Positions 35,792 to 48,400 of a DNA stretch of 64,000 bases are shown here, piece by piece. Position 1 is the stretch's first letter; the number at the start of each line of letters is the position of its first letter. The notes beneath the pieces were generated by a model. The model was given only the letters and a program-made list of their open reading frames with translations. It made no database searches and was not told the DNA's origin. Source of the DNA: Phocoena phocoena (taxonomy: Eukaryota > Chordata > Mammalia > Artiodactyla > Phocoenidae); the NCBI RefSeq assembly GCF_963924675.1, contig NC_089220.1:156735270-156799269 (forward strand), in the 5' to 3' direction. The translations under genes were made by a program, and so were the position numbers.

Positions 35792-36104
35792 GAAAACTGG
35801 TTCCCAAAACTAAAAACGTCCATCCTGTAAGGACTTTGGACACTGGTTTGGCCTAACAGCAAGAGTTGAACCGGATTCAGGGCAGTTTAACTGCTGAGAC
35901 AGAATTTAGGGTGAGTTAAAATGGAACATTCTAATTTAAGACTGAGAATTAGAACAAAGTTAAATTAAGTTGAAATTCATAGTAATTTATAGAGACAATA
36001 TGATACTTCTCTTTTATTTTAGATGCAAATATTTTATGTCATAAGGAAAAGCTAGAAAACAAAACCCTATATGAACTTTAGATTAAAAGTCCCCTTTTAC
36101 CTTT
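35792..36104. other. Unique DNA after duplication breakpoint
   Basis: Sequence unrelated to the MLT1 that follows copy 2. No gene seen. Confidence 0.5.
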
Positions 36105-36375
36105 TGCCTGGGTTAGGGCTATCACCTCCTGTCTACTCTCCATGCCTTTATCCTTGGTAGCAAAACTATTCTTTTAAAGCCTAAGTCAGTCTCAAAAATT
36201 TCCAGGTAGGAAGCAAGGGCCTTATGATGACCTCTGAGGCTGTAAAAGGTCCACGTGTTCTGCCGCCCCTCCCACCACCTGCCTCCTTGACATGTTCACC
36301 CACCTGCTCAGCCCCTCTCTGCAAAGTCCTCCTGGGACACTCTTTCCCTCCCTTCCTTCAGAGAATGCCATAACA
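36105..36375 (+). mobile_element. L2-like fragment
   Basis: 'agcaagggccttatgatgacctctgaggctg' and 'cctccttgacatgttcaccc' resemble the L2 3' region in order and composition. Weak, diverged match. Confidence 0.4.
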
Positions 36376-38111
36376 AGTTTGTCCGACAGACGGTTAAACA
36401 CTTAGGTCTAGAAATCAAAAGAGAGTTCTCGTATGGAGATCCAGACCTGGAAGTTGTGAGAACTGGTTTCATAAAAGTAGAGATCCATGGAGAGAGGGCA
36501 TCATTAGAAGAGAAAAATTTATAAAGATAGAACCTTGAGGAGGAGCTCTGGTTTAAGGGGTCAGTAGAAAAGAAAGAAATAATATATGAAGAGATCTGAA
36601 GAAATGAGAGAATCATGGCAGTCAAAGAAATATAAAATTCTAAGAAATAGTAGTGACTGGGCAACAGTGTCAAGTTTTTCTCTGCTTAAACTGGGGAAGA
36701 CGAAGAATAGGACATTGACTTGCTAGATGAGCAACTGGAAAGTTATCCATGGAGTTTGAGATCATTTCAGTAGAGCCAGTTACTGAGACCACCCAGTAGG
36801 GATGTTCGTTATACATATTATAATGATAATAATATCTGAGTTAGTGTTATTTTTCTCAGGTATTATTCAGCTATTCCTATCAAGACCTAAAGGAGAGAGA
36901 CTAAACCAATCTAGAGTTGGGATTTTCTTGTCAAAGAACAAAACATATAACACCAAGGCTTTAAAAAGATACAAGGCCAACTTTATTTCTTCCGGGCAAG
37001 AAAACATATACCAGTGGAGAATACTGAGTAGTTATCTAGAAAAAAAGAGGTCATTAAATATTGGTAGTGGGATGATTCGTAGTTATTATGCTAATTAAAA
37101 GATTAAAAACTAGCACTCTAGATAGAATGGAATGAGCCCATAGGTCAGTACAGGGTTAATTTTTTAAAGTTTCATTGCGTTATTAGTCAGGAAAGAGATT
37201 TCAAGTAGGTCCAGTAAAACTCTGGTATTCCAGGCCACTCAAAGTTTGTTATCAGCCTCTGATGTTAGAACCAGTTGTGATAAAACACAGCATTCCATTT
37301 TGATACCTCTTAGGCAAGGGCTTCTGTAAGTAGAAAATTTTCCCTTTGTGCCATGGAGATGAGAAGGAAGGAGGGAAAGACAAAAAAAATGACACCGGTG
37401 GGGGGGACCATGGAATCTAAGCAGAGTAAACAGGGAAGTGAAGACTAGCTGAAAGAGAATGCATCCCATGTGTTGGGAATTAGTTCTTCATCCACTTGAA
37501 GGGCGATTTCAATGGGGCTTTTTGAAGCAAGCAAGCTGGAGGGAGAGGAGGATGTGATTAGAGAGTGCGGTGCATGAACTTGTGATTTCAGATGTGATGG
37601 CAAAGTCAAGGGTGTGATGGCAGGGTGAGTGTGGGTCACTAAAGGAGATGGTCAGAACAGGCCTGAGAGCCAGAGTGCTGGATGTGTCATCTGCATAGAC
37701 TTTAGAGGTCCTTGTTATGATGGCAACAGTTAGGGCAATAAAGAATGTTGGCACCAGCTGTGGTGAGAGGCTGGTGTAGCCAGATGCCCTGGGCCTCAAA
37801 GTGGCAGTGGTTTTGCAATGGTCTGGAGAGAGCATGGGTGAGCAAGGAGGACTCCATACCCCCTCCCAGCTAGGGAGAGAGAAACATTTTCATTAGGGTC
37901 GCATCAACACTCACGTTAGCCTTCCGAGGAAGGCTTTACGCCAGTTTTACTGATGAGAAGGTGATATAATTTGTGTTACTTTCATGTATGTTAATAGCAT
38001 GTGAGAAAGTGCTAGGCATCTACTAATCGGCATCAGTTTACGATTTAATTTCTTCCAAGTCATTTTACATTCTTACCTTCCAAAACCCTTGATGTTTCAA
38101 GTGTCCTCGTT
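36376..38111. other. Unique DNA, no gene seen
   Basis: Purine-rich patches (37340-37400, a G-run at 37399-37406). Minus-strand open frames at 36308-36673 and 37509-37835 have no motif or splice context. Confidence 0.5.
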
Positions 38112-38355
38112 CAAAGCCCAGCTCTGATGTTATTAGCTATGTGACCTTGGGCAAGTACTAACTTTACTAAAGGCAAGTACTTGACTGAAATCTCTCTCAA
38201 CCTCAGTTTTCTTATCTGTCAAATGGGGCTTGTGAGTGAGAATTAGATATTTGCGTAAACATGTATTATGGTAGTTAGCGCACAATAAAAATTCACTGAG
38301 TGAACGGGTAAAACAATGTATTTATTAATCTAAATATACGTGCATGTACATGCGT

Positions 38356-38393
<38 letters not shown>

Positions 38394-38672
38394 TCAGTAT
38401 TCTGGCTCTGCCACCAACCATTTTTTGACCCTGGGCAAGTCACCTTAAATCTGGGCAATTTCTTTACCTTGTCACCTATTAGATCTCAGAGGAGAACTAA
38501 GTCGTTTCTCAGTGTAGCGCATCAGCACATAATGCATACTGCTGCCACAGTACTTACTACAGTGATTTTTGTACTTCTTGTCTCCTCTAGACTGAGTTCT
38601 TTGGGAGCACAGACTATATATTAGTTAGCTCAAGCTGCCATAACCAAATACCATAGACTGAGGGGCTTAACA
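38112..38672. repeat. 560-bp direct duplication, copy 2 (likely source)
   Basis: Paralogue of 35232-35791, same orientation, start-to-start distance 2,880 bp. It continues without a break into the rest of the MLT1 LTR, so this is the more intact locus. Contains the same MIR (38112-38245), (CA)n and MIR/L2 pieces. Confidence 0.95.
38356..38390. repeat. (CA)n microsatellite, copy 2
   Basis: About 17-18 CA units, longer than the paralogous tract at 35476. Confidence 0.95.
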
Positions 38673-38997
38673 AAAATTCATTTTCTCATAGTCTTGGAAG
38701 CTGGGAAGTACAAGATCAAGGTTCTGGCCAATTCAGTTCCTGGTAAGAGCTTTCCTCCTGATTTGCAGATGGCTGTCTTCTCACTGTGTCCTTGCATGGT
38801 GGAGAGAAAGACAGTGAGCAAACTCTCTGCTGTCTCTTCTTATAAGGACGCTAATCCCATCATGAGGGTCCCATCCTCATGACCTCATCTAAACCTAATC
38901 ACCCCCCTCAAGGGCCCCATTGCAAAATACCATCACTTTGGGGGCTAGAACTTCAACATATGGATTTGGGGAAGAAACAAACATTCAGTTCATCACA
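38619..38997 (-). mobile_element. MLT1B-like LTR (ERVL-MaLR), solo
   Basis: Antisense LTR. 'ttagttagctcaagctgccataac', 'atagactgaggggctta', 'atggctgtcttctcactgtgtcc', 'ctaatcccatcatgagg' and 'aacattcagttcatcaca' are the reverse complement of the blocks seen in the sense MLT1B at 11036-11390. About 380 bp and complete, with no internal region. The first 55 bp are also present in duplication copy 1. Confidence 0.85.
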
Positions 38998-41734
38998 GAC
39001 TAGCTTTCATCTCCACGTCCACAGTACTCCACATGTCATTTTTCCCTTGGGGAATGCTTGTTGAAATTTTAAAGCCTCTTCTTCTCCCCAAATTCTATCA
39101 TCTAGAAGTAATGGGAAAAAAATACATATCCACAATAAAGTTGTTTCTCCTTATATAAAAATTTTAAAATTTGCATATTTTCAAAATCTCATAGTGTGTT
39201 GTTGTTTTGATATAGCAAGCTTAAATTGCTGTGTCATGGCATATTCATTTTTAAAATCCATTTTAATAAGTGCCCTTGGAGGGAAAAATGAGGAAAATTA
39301 TTTTTCCCTGTTAGATAATTCTCATTCACTCAACAGAGTAACTGTTAAACAGAATTCACCACGTGCCTCACTTTTCATCTGGTCTGTTTCCTACTGAAAT
39401 ATGGTCTTGTTTCCTACTGTATTCAAGGGAAAGTATGGAAGGAAGCTGTCTAGTGACTAACATAACACCTGCAAATGCCTGATGGGATTATCATTGAAGC
39501 CACCCGGATAAAGAATGTCACCAACCGGAGTTCAAGTAGAATGGAGGTTTTGTTAGTGCTTTTCTTCTGTCTCAAAAATATCACTCTGCATTTTAACACT
39601 AGTTATTACATATTCATCTCTTCTAATTCTCCCCCAACTAAAATACGTTTAATTGAAACAGAATAATCTAACATGCTTCTAATTTTAATGAAACCTTTCA
39701 AGTCTATATAGCAATTCTGAAAGCGAGTCACGAAGAGCTTTATTACCCTTATAGTCACATCTTAGTCATTCTCAATAAGTTTTTATTGCATGAATGGAAA
39801 AAAATATTTATCTAGTTTAGCATACTAAGTTACAGCTCAAAATTTCCAGGTTTGCTTTGCCTAGCAGATAAAATTTTTGTGTCTTATTCCAAGCTTACTA
39901 GGCTGAAATCCTTTGAGGATTGTGTCTTCATTCATATTCCCAGTAACCTTTTCTTTCTTATTGTGCTCATTTATTAATTTTGTTACTATAAAGCAAAATG
40001 AGCGAGAAAGAAAAGTGCAGGCAGTATTTGAAAACTAAACTGAAAAGAATCCCAAATAGATAAAGTAGGAGGCTAACCCTATTTTGGCCCTAGATTGTAA
40101 TATATCAGCTTTATCATTGGGCAAATTGGGGTGGTTAATAACTTTTTTTTGAGTGATTAGTTTATTTAGCATTCCTTTCAGTGCCACTATTATAGTGTTT
40201 GCAAACTGAGGGCAGAAGGAACATGTACATTTGGGGGTGGATTTCTGGCGAGTAGCATGGGTAGCTGGGCATATTTTCAGGGACCGTGGGGAGTTCTTAT
40301 CCTGACTTCAATCCCTCTTCACCACAAGCTCACTGAGAAGGAAGATTAAACTATGCCAGTTTTCCCCTTCTGAAAATAATCTTTTCACAGTTAATCCTTT
40401 TTCCAATTCCATAGCTGTTATAGGACCTACATCTTCACATGGCTGAACTTTGCTTACTTCAGCTTGTTTTGTTGCCTTTTCCCTTCAGTCTTGGAATGTT
40501 CTGGCATCGGAAAGAGGGAGACGTGTGTCTTCACATGTAATAAATTACTTATCTTGACTCCAACAGTTGTGCTTCATGCATATAATAAAAGTAGGATGAA
40601 ATAACCTTCCACTCATGTCCTTTGCAGGATAAGGCATAACTTAGGAGACATTTACAAGAAATGCACAAAATTAAATTCTCTTTGTCGTGGAAACTGTGTA
40701 TAGGGACAGCATGGGTGGGTAGTTATGTGCTGGTGAATATTTAATACCCACTTTCTGGGGAACAAAGGCTGCAAGTTTCTATACTGTAAATATTCCACCA
40801 TGGCCAATGTCAAGATACAATGTGATGTCACTGAGCAGAAATATAGGAAGATGTGCACGGTCAGCTCTCATGAGTGGGTGTAGGTAGGCTCCCCACACCT
40901 GGATATGGGCAAATAAACCACAGTCTAACCCTCCCCTGTGAATCAGCTTCCCATCCAGGGATACTTACAAATGACTGACAACTGGAAATATTAATTGGTT
41001 TGGATTTTTAAATGTATTAGTCTTTAAATATTTCATAAATAAAAGCTTTCAATACTAGTGAGGTTATAAAAATACAAGCACAGCAAAGAATCCAATAATA
41101 TTCTATTTTTGGATCAGAACTTACCTCTCCAGCTTCCTTAATCCCTTCTCTTGCATAGTAATCTTTTAGACCTCAAATGTCTGCATCTTCTTTCACTCCT
41201 ATTATCAGCTCTCTCCCCATTTCACTTCTTTTCCCTACACAGGCTAAAATCCATGGTCCATTGGTTCAAATAATACCTACCAAAACCCACAGCTATCTTG
41301 CTCTGTCTTCCTTCCTCACCTGCTGTTTAAAATTGCAATCCAAGATCAATCCAGTCAGAGGATTCTTCTTCTCTTAACTGGACAGCTGAGTACAGATGGG
41401 GAAAATCCCAGCCCCTGGCAAATGGTATTCTTCAAATTTATAGCTTACAACATCAGCATGGCCTTCAGACATGTCCGTGAACTTTCGTTGGATTCTGTCT
41501 CCAGTTACACGTATCTGATATTCCAAGTATGTATCCCTTTCTTAAACCTGCTACCTCACCTTTTTCTCTTTCTTATCAAACGATATTGCTTCCAAACGCT
41601 CACCTCTCATTTCTTACCCATTCAATCTGGAAACGTATCTATCAGCTCGCTTATTTTTTGATCTCTTTTCTGCCTTCTTCCTGTCAAAGCCAAATTCCTG
41701 TATCTGTGTTTTGGTACCTGTTCCAGTTATCTCT
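38998..41734. other. Unique DNA, no gene seen
   Basis: Long single-copy AT-rich stretch. The pyrimidine-rich part at 41110-41740 contains three short open frames without domains and may be an old unrecognised repeat. Nothing here supports an exon. Confidence 0.5.
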
Positions 41735-42440
41735 TCCTAGTTAGCATGCCACCCCCAAAAGTAGTGGCTTTAAGACCATGCATTGTTATTTCTCGTGGTT
41801 CTGTGGGTTGGCTGGGCTCAGCTGGGCATTTCTTGCTGGACCGTCTCATGTAACTGAAGTCAGGTGTTGGCTGGAGTGACCGTCATCTGAGGTCCTGATG
41901 GTGTGAGGTATCCAAGATGACACACTTGTGTGTCTGGGAGCTCAGCTGGGGTGTGACTAAGGCACCCACGTGTGGCCACTCCATGGGGCTTGGGCTTCTT
42001 ACAGCCCAACCGTGGGTTCTGAGAGAGAACATACGAGGGGCAGATATTCCGGAAGGCACAAAGTTAAAGCTACCAAAGCAGTTAAAGGTCGTGCCCAGAA
42101 ATGACACGGTGTCCTGTCTGCTGTGTTCTGTGGGTCAGAGCAGTCACAGAGCCGACCAGATGCAAGTGGCCTCTCCTGTTGTGGAGCACAGGCTCCGGAC
42201 GCGCAGGCTCAGCGGCCATGGCTCACGGGCCCAGCCGCTCCACGGCATGTGGGATCCTCCCGGACCGGGGCACGAACCCGTGTCCCCTGCATCGGCAGGC
42301 GGACTCTCAACCACTGCGCCACCAGGGAAGCCCAAGCTCTACCTCTTGATGCAGGAGTGGAAGGGTCACATTGCAGGAGAGCTTAAGGGATGGGAGGTAT
42401 TACTGCGGCCATCTTTGGAACCTACAAACTGCCATAATAC
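41735..42440 (-). mobile_element. MLT1-like LTR interrupted by a CHR-2 SINE
   Basis: The left part has 'ccagttatctcttcctagttagcatgcc', 'ttctgtgggttggctgggctcagctggg'. After the SINE the right part has 'ctctacctcttgatgcagga', 'aagggtcacattgcaggagagc' and 'tactgcggccatctttggaa'. The order fits an antisense MLT1-type LTR. The host text 'ccaga..caag|ctctacctcttgatg' is rejoined when the SINE is removed. Confidence 0.6.
42166..42334 (-). mobile_element. CHR-2-like SINE lacking its 3' end and A-tail
   Basis: About 169 bp of very well preserved CHR-2 (gtggagcacaggctccggac, ccggaccggggcacgaaccc). The usual 'cggtacgcgggcctctcac' end and the T-run tail are missing. The sequence starts at 'gtggcctctcctgttg' directly after LTR sequence. 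Only 'caag' is repeated at both junctions. The retained CpGs suggest a recent insertion or recent loss of the tail. Confidence 0.92.
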
Positions 42441-45004
42441 TAAAGCTCCTGGTTTTCATTTTCTTCCTTCCCGCTAGCTCCTCTACTGCCTTGACCTATA
42501 AGCAATCTCATATCTCTATATTGTCAAAAAATATATACAGATCAGTGAATTCATCACTTACGATATGTGTACTTTGTGTACATTATACTTCAATAAAACA
42601 TTTAGAAAATGGTAAGAATTTGTGGCTCACTGCTGGCAAAGACATCATAGGCGTTTTTGGTACTACATTCATTATACGTATTTTGAGTACTACATCCAGT
42701 GCTTGGTATTGCCCCAAGCTTAGCACCTTTCTTTCCAGACTAGAGAACTAATTAATGTTTACCACACGTACCAAAGTCAGAATGTAATAATAACACATAT
42801 TAATATCAGAATAAATAAAGCTACCACATATATCTCTACCTGTATCTCTGTATCTTTAACCCATCTATCTAGCAAGGAAGGCAAAAATTTTCCATTTTTC
42901 CATGCCTTACTTTCTTTAAGAGTAAAATGAGATAATAAAGTGGTCTCTTAACTTGGATGTGGAGAGATTAGACAAGGTGTAGAAAAGGGTTTATGGTCTA
43001 CGAAGAGAGAAAGTTCATGTAAATGTAAGGTATTCAATTTCTATTTTACTTCCAATGAAGTTAGCTCAAATAATATCCCTTACAAGTTGACATAAAGATG
43101 GTCCTGAATATACATTTTAGGATAGAATTTCTCTTTGGCCAGACGAGTAGGAAAAATCACTTTCTAAGCCCTGGTTTTAGGAAAATGACAGACCCTGCCG
43201 TCCTTGGCACCTTCCATCTTTCCTTCTGTGTGGTGTTCATTCTGACCCCTCCTCCACACTGCCTTCTTTCACCATGCCTTATTACATAGTGTATCCCTTA
43301 AAAAATCAGCTATTAGTTATTGAGATAATTTTACCTTGATGCCTAAATGTATTAGTTGTCCCAGGATATGTGAATTTTAAATTTCTCTATAATTATAAGG
43401 TAGGTTTTTAAAATTCACGTTAAAGCAGTTAGAGCGTCAGGGCACAAGGAATAAGGGTCCACAGGAAAGGCTCATCTAATGGAAACACCAATGAAGCCCT
43501 CCGTGTGACTCTGCTTCTGTGATTTCCAAACTACCAGTAAATCACTGAGAAGCTTTAAGGAACTCATCCAAACCACCCTTATAGGAACCGGTCAGGTGTA
43601 CTGATTCTCAGGGTAGACCCATTTCAACAGTGAGTATGTATAGATATATACCATATATATATCAAAGCTCGGAGGCCGAAGTCAAATTAACAAAATCCCT
43701 TTTACAAATTCTTGAGTTTCTTCTTATTTCCATTTTGAAAACTTCAACCCTGACTTCAAACCTGCCCAGCCTTCCCCAGCCAGGCATCAGCAGACATCGG
43801 CCGTATCCCAGGTAAGAGCCATAGTGAAGTGGCAGCCGTGCCAGCCCGAAAGCAGTCTCCAAACTGAAAAGTGATTTACTGCCTCTTTTTTGTTAGTATA
43901 TCTTGGTTTCCTCCAGCCCAGTTATTTTCCTGTAGACATTACTGAACCTAGGAGCACGGTGGCCTGCAGTCGACAAAAGGCAGTGTACACTCTACCCCAC
44001 CCCCAACTTGCAGGGAAGAGCAACTCTCTGCTATCGTGCCATAAATAATTTAAAAATCTCTTCCAGGCAACACAGTCAAGATGCAGATTTAATTTATTCC
44101 CTGGGAGGACTAAAAGTGGCTCTATAAACCTAGTTCACATTCAAGCTGAGTTGGGGACACTAGTTCCTTTCAAGATGTGTCACACTTACAGAGCACATGC
44201 CCTTGGGTCTCGCACTGGACTCCTTGCAAAGAATGGTTGTGTTGTTTGATTGATTTCTTTTCTTTTTTTTTTTTTTTTTTTTTGCTTCGTTTTGGTTTTC
44301 CTGGGTACTCACCACTAAAGAAAGAAACTTCATTCCACAACAGAAAGGGAAATAATACTGATGGAAATGCATGGCATTCTGCAGATCTCTCAGTTCACGG
44401 GAAAATGTAGGCACAAATTCTGATGATGTTGATTGGTGATTGTTTCGACTTTAGACTTTCTTTAGAAGGTTTCTTTTTTGAAACCTACCTGTGACCTGAC
44501 TTCTGGAGTTGTTGTTTTATATTACACAACCTGTGAAGGACACCTAGTAGGAGCTACAACTTTTTGGCTTTTGTTAGTCTTAATCCTAGCAGGAAAAGAA
44601 AGACAGACAGAAAGAAAGAAATCCAAACTCAGATGGTTCAGAAGATTTCTGATGAAGGACTGTTGGGTGTGCAGCCAGCAAGGGATGTGGAGAAACCCAA
44701 AGACCAGAAGCAGAAGGAGGCGCCAGGAGCAAAGAGAGGAAAGAGGTTCCAGAGAGGCAAACACGCCAGAAACTTGATAACAGCTGAAAGCTGGGAGCAG
44801 CAGGAAGCAATCCCTCCATCTCTCTCTCCTTCCATCCTTAGATCTGCTGTCTCATTGGTCCAGCCCAACAGGAAGCAGCTGCCAAGGGCCCCTGGGTGGG
44901 GTGCAGTCTTGGAATTCAACCTCCCAGAGTCCAGACGGACATTTGGGTTGGGGGGATGGAGAACAGGGACATACAGAGCTGAAACGTACTGGGGTCACTA
45001 GTAA
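42441..45004. other. Unique DNA with homopolymer; no gene seen
   Basis: Contains a T-run of about 25 at 44259-44283 and a short purine-rich tract at 44590-44620. A plus-strand frame of 145 codons at 44564-45001 is rich in Lys and Glu because of that purine bias, and I do not recognise it. The segment 44840-44940 has the look of an old dispersed repeat, not assigned. Confidence 0.5.
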
Positions 45005-45055
45005 CTACAAAATTGAATATATAAAATATATATAATATTTAATAGATATATAAAT
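45005..45055. repeat. AT-rich low-complexity tract
   Basis: 'atatataaaatatatataatatttaatagatatataaa' abuts the tail of the L1 3' fragment and may be its expanded A-rich tail. Confidence 0.75.
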
Positions 45056-45438
45056 ACAATTTTAATTTTTATTGACATATAGTTGATTTACAATGCTGTG
45101 TTAGTTTCAGGTGTACAGTAAAGTGATTCAGTTATACATATACGTATATCCATTCTTTTTCAGATTCTTTTCTCATATAGGTTATCCCAGAATATTGAGT
45201 AGAGTTCACTGTGCTATACAGTAGGTCCTTGTTGGTTATCTATCTTGTATATAGTAGTGTGTATATGTTAATCCCAAGCTCCTGGCATATCCCCTCTTCC
45301 CCCACTTCCCCTTTGGTAACCATAAGTTTGTTTTCTATATCTGTAAGTCTGTTTCTGTTTTGTAAATAAGTTCATTTGTAACATTTTTTAAAATCAGATT
45401 CCACATATGAGTGATATCATATGATAGTGTATATTTTA
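45056..45438 (-). mobile_element. LINE-1 3' UTR fragment
   Basis: Closely matches the 3' UTR of L1-D (21460-22020): 'tttcaggtgtacag', 'attgagtagagttc', 'ggtaaccataagtttg', ending at 'agtgatatcatatgat'. It contains no ORF2 sequence. An extreme 5' truncation of a minus-strand L1. Confidence 0.88.
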
Positions 45439-48400
45439 AAGATCTTTTGGCCTGCCTTTTAATTCCACATTTTAGAAAATGCTTCATGTTTTTCGTGTGA
45501 AGTAATTCCTTTTGGGAAGCATTTTTCTGCTCTTCCTCCCTCCCTCACCTTTCAGGATCAGGGTATTTGCAAACTATGCAGAGTATGGCTGGAACCTTTT
45601 TGACAAGTACTTAGTAATATTCAAGCTTTGTTTCTCAAGCCTGGGTTGCTGTGATTGTATTCCTAAGAAAGTTTGTGAAGTTTTGCTAAGACTGTATAAT
45701 TCAGAGACCTGGCCTGTCCCTCTGACTTCTGAGGTGATTTGAGGAAGTAACTTAACTTCTCAATTGTTTCTAAATGTCTGAAACACTGAGAGAAGAAAGT
45801 CACTGCAGAAGTTCAAAGTCAAAGTGATGTTCTGCTAAACGCTTTGCAAAATTTTAAGTAAAAGTTTCCAAATACTGAAAAAAAAACATTCCAAATAATG
45901 TGTCATCTAATTTACTTCCCACAGCTGTCAGCTGACTCCAAACATTTATGGTTCCCATTAAGAGCTTAGAGGAACAAGATAAGGGTTACTTCTGGTCCAT
46001 CTAGACTGATAAAGGCCTGAGGCTGTACTGACTCTACCATAAACATGAGAAGTAAACCCACAGAAACAACAGCAAAAAAATGCTAACAACGTTTTAAAGG
46101 CTTTTCCTCAGCTTGGTGGACTTTTTTGGCTTTAGAGGCACATGGGGTGAGAAAAGGAGAATTTCGTCCTTCTGGTGAAACCTCTTGCTATGGAGGATTT
46201 GTAACATGTAAAATTATGTCATTTCTGGAGTGATGTTTTGTGCTTGGTATTACACACACAGAATCTGGGGAGACAGCACCCTCAGTTATAAGGATTCTGA
46301 GGTCCCATCTCACAGAGTGCCTGTTCCAAGTGTTTCTGGGTGACCCTTCTTGGTGGTTAAAATAAAACACACACTTAAACCTTTCAGGTTTCTCCCTTGC
46401 TCATGTTAAGTCAGCTCTCCTAACTCAGTGGGTATTTGGGTAAATGTGCACACATTGACTCGTTGGCTTATGTACACACAGATTGTACCAAGCTGGCCAA
46501 TGTAATATTTATGTTTGTACTTTGAGCTGCCTAAGATTTTGTCATAAAACCTAAGGCTGCTGTAGGGGAGAGAGCAAGTAAAACTTTCATGACTTGTATA
46601 CAAAATACAAAATGTTATCATGAATATTTAATAAAATTTGCAGCAGTCAATGAGCAAAATCAATGTTTTTTAATTAAGTTATTCATTTGTAATACAACCT
46701 GTACCTTGTTGGGTATTAGCATGGAATTTAGCAGGTTGAACTTAAAATAAATAAATAAACTTCATTTGAGCCCTCGGAGGCAATGGTATTAGTAATAAAA
46801 CTATTAATTGATTGCCTTTTCTTTGATAAGCAAACAGGGTTTCTTTGGGGACAGAATCTTGTATTCCACGGTGTTTTATGAGCCTCAAGCTGGATGCTGT
46901 CCAAGATGTTTCGGAAGATGAATTGCGGTTCAGAGTGTTTACAGCAGGTACCTGCCTGCTTCTAGCCTATTGTCTGTTCTCACTAGGTCTCTTTTATTAG
47001 GAATTGGGTCAGCTGAGGGGTGGAAGTGTATACAGCCTGAGTGGGTTTTTAACCAAGGTTTGAAGAGTCATCAGATGTTAAAGAAATTAGCAGTAAACCA
47101 AAGGTTTGGGAATCCGGCCTCCTCCACCTTGCTCTGGAATATTCATTTTTCTAATCTGTCATCTCTGTTCTGGTCTCCTTTCCCTGAGCCCTCATTGTTG
47201 ATTGTCAGAACCTCCCTCCTTTGTCCAGCCTTCCTCTGAGGGTGTAGACGAAACAGTTTGCTAGAAGCCAAGTTCCATGCACGTGCTATGCTGTTTTTCC
47301 TTATGGCCATTCAAAATACAGCTTGGTTGGCATGATGTTAACCTAGCCTCTGTAAATCCCCTACACCTAGTTGGCATCAATAACACATTGAAATTGCATA
47401 TTAAAAACGATCTGCTGTGTTTACAATACCTTTTACCCAAACTACAGAGAAAACACGTTGCCTGTATTGTACAACTGTGTCCTTACTTGTTAACCATGAG
47501 TTGAAAAATACACAGACCTCTGAGGACTTGTGACACCAGCTTTTTGCAGTTTAGAGCAGAAAGGGGCATTTTTTTCCACTTACCATAATCATTAAATAAA
47601 TACAAATTATTGGTGTAATTTCTAAATGCAAAAGAAAATTAAGTACATATTATTATTATTCATTACTATTGGTTAAATTTGCCTGATAGGGACATCATAA
47701 AATCCCTGAAATAAATAAAATAACTGAAAATGAATAAAAAGTAGTATATATTGGTAAGCTTTAGTGTATAGAATTTGAGATTAATTTAGTAACTTCTAAG
47801 GAATAAGCCAAATGAGATATGCATCTTGATATATGTTCAGATTCATTAATAATAATAAATTGAAGGCGCGAGGGACACAGTAGATTTAGCAAGGCAGCCA
47901 CAGGAAAAGGATTTAATTTTGATTTGTTTTAAGAATGTTGAGAAGTAAATATCAGATAGAAACTGGATTTAATTAGAATAGATCTAAGATGATTTCCTTA
48001 TTAGAATTATCAAGAAAAGTTGATATAGACCCTTTGGGGGTAAGGAAAGTGTGGAAAGAAAGTGTGCTAGCTTATATTATGCTCACCTTTTTTAGTTGTT
48101 TATTGAAATTGTCAACTTTATTGCTAATATTTCACTGATGGTTGATTCTTTATTTCTTCAATAGAGAATTCAATTTAAAATAAAACCCGATATTTCATCT
48201 GAAAATTTCAATTCCCGCCACAAGTATAATTCAATTAAGCTCCAAATATTTCTCTTAAAAACACAAAATAAAATCATTCTTTCTACATATGCTATTTCTG
48301 CTCGGTTCCAAAAGGATAAAAAACTGCATTTGCTTAGTTTTGGTTCATCTATCACTTTGTACATTTTTATGGATTTTTATGTGTAATCACATTTTCAGAG

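Noticed and set aside
35232..38672. Haplotype duplication caused by assembly
   Set aside because: About 2% divergence and unrelated flanks fit a real old event better than two alleles, though long reads would settle it.
44564..45001. Plus-strand open frame of 145 codons, Lys/Glu-rich
   Set aside because: The composition follows a purine-rich tract, overlapping frames exist on both strands, and nothing matches a protein family I know.
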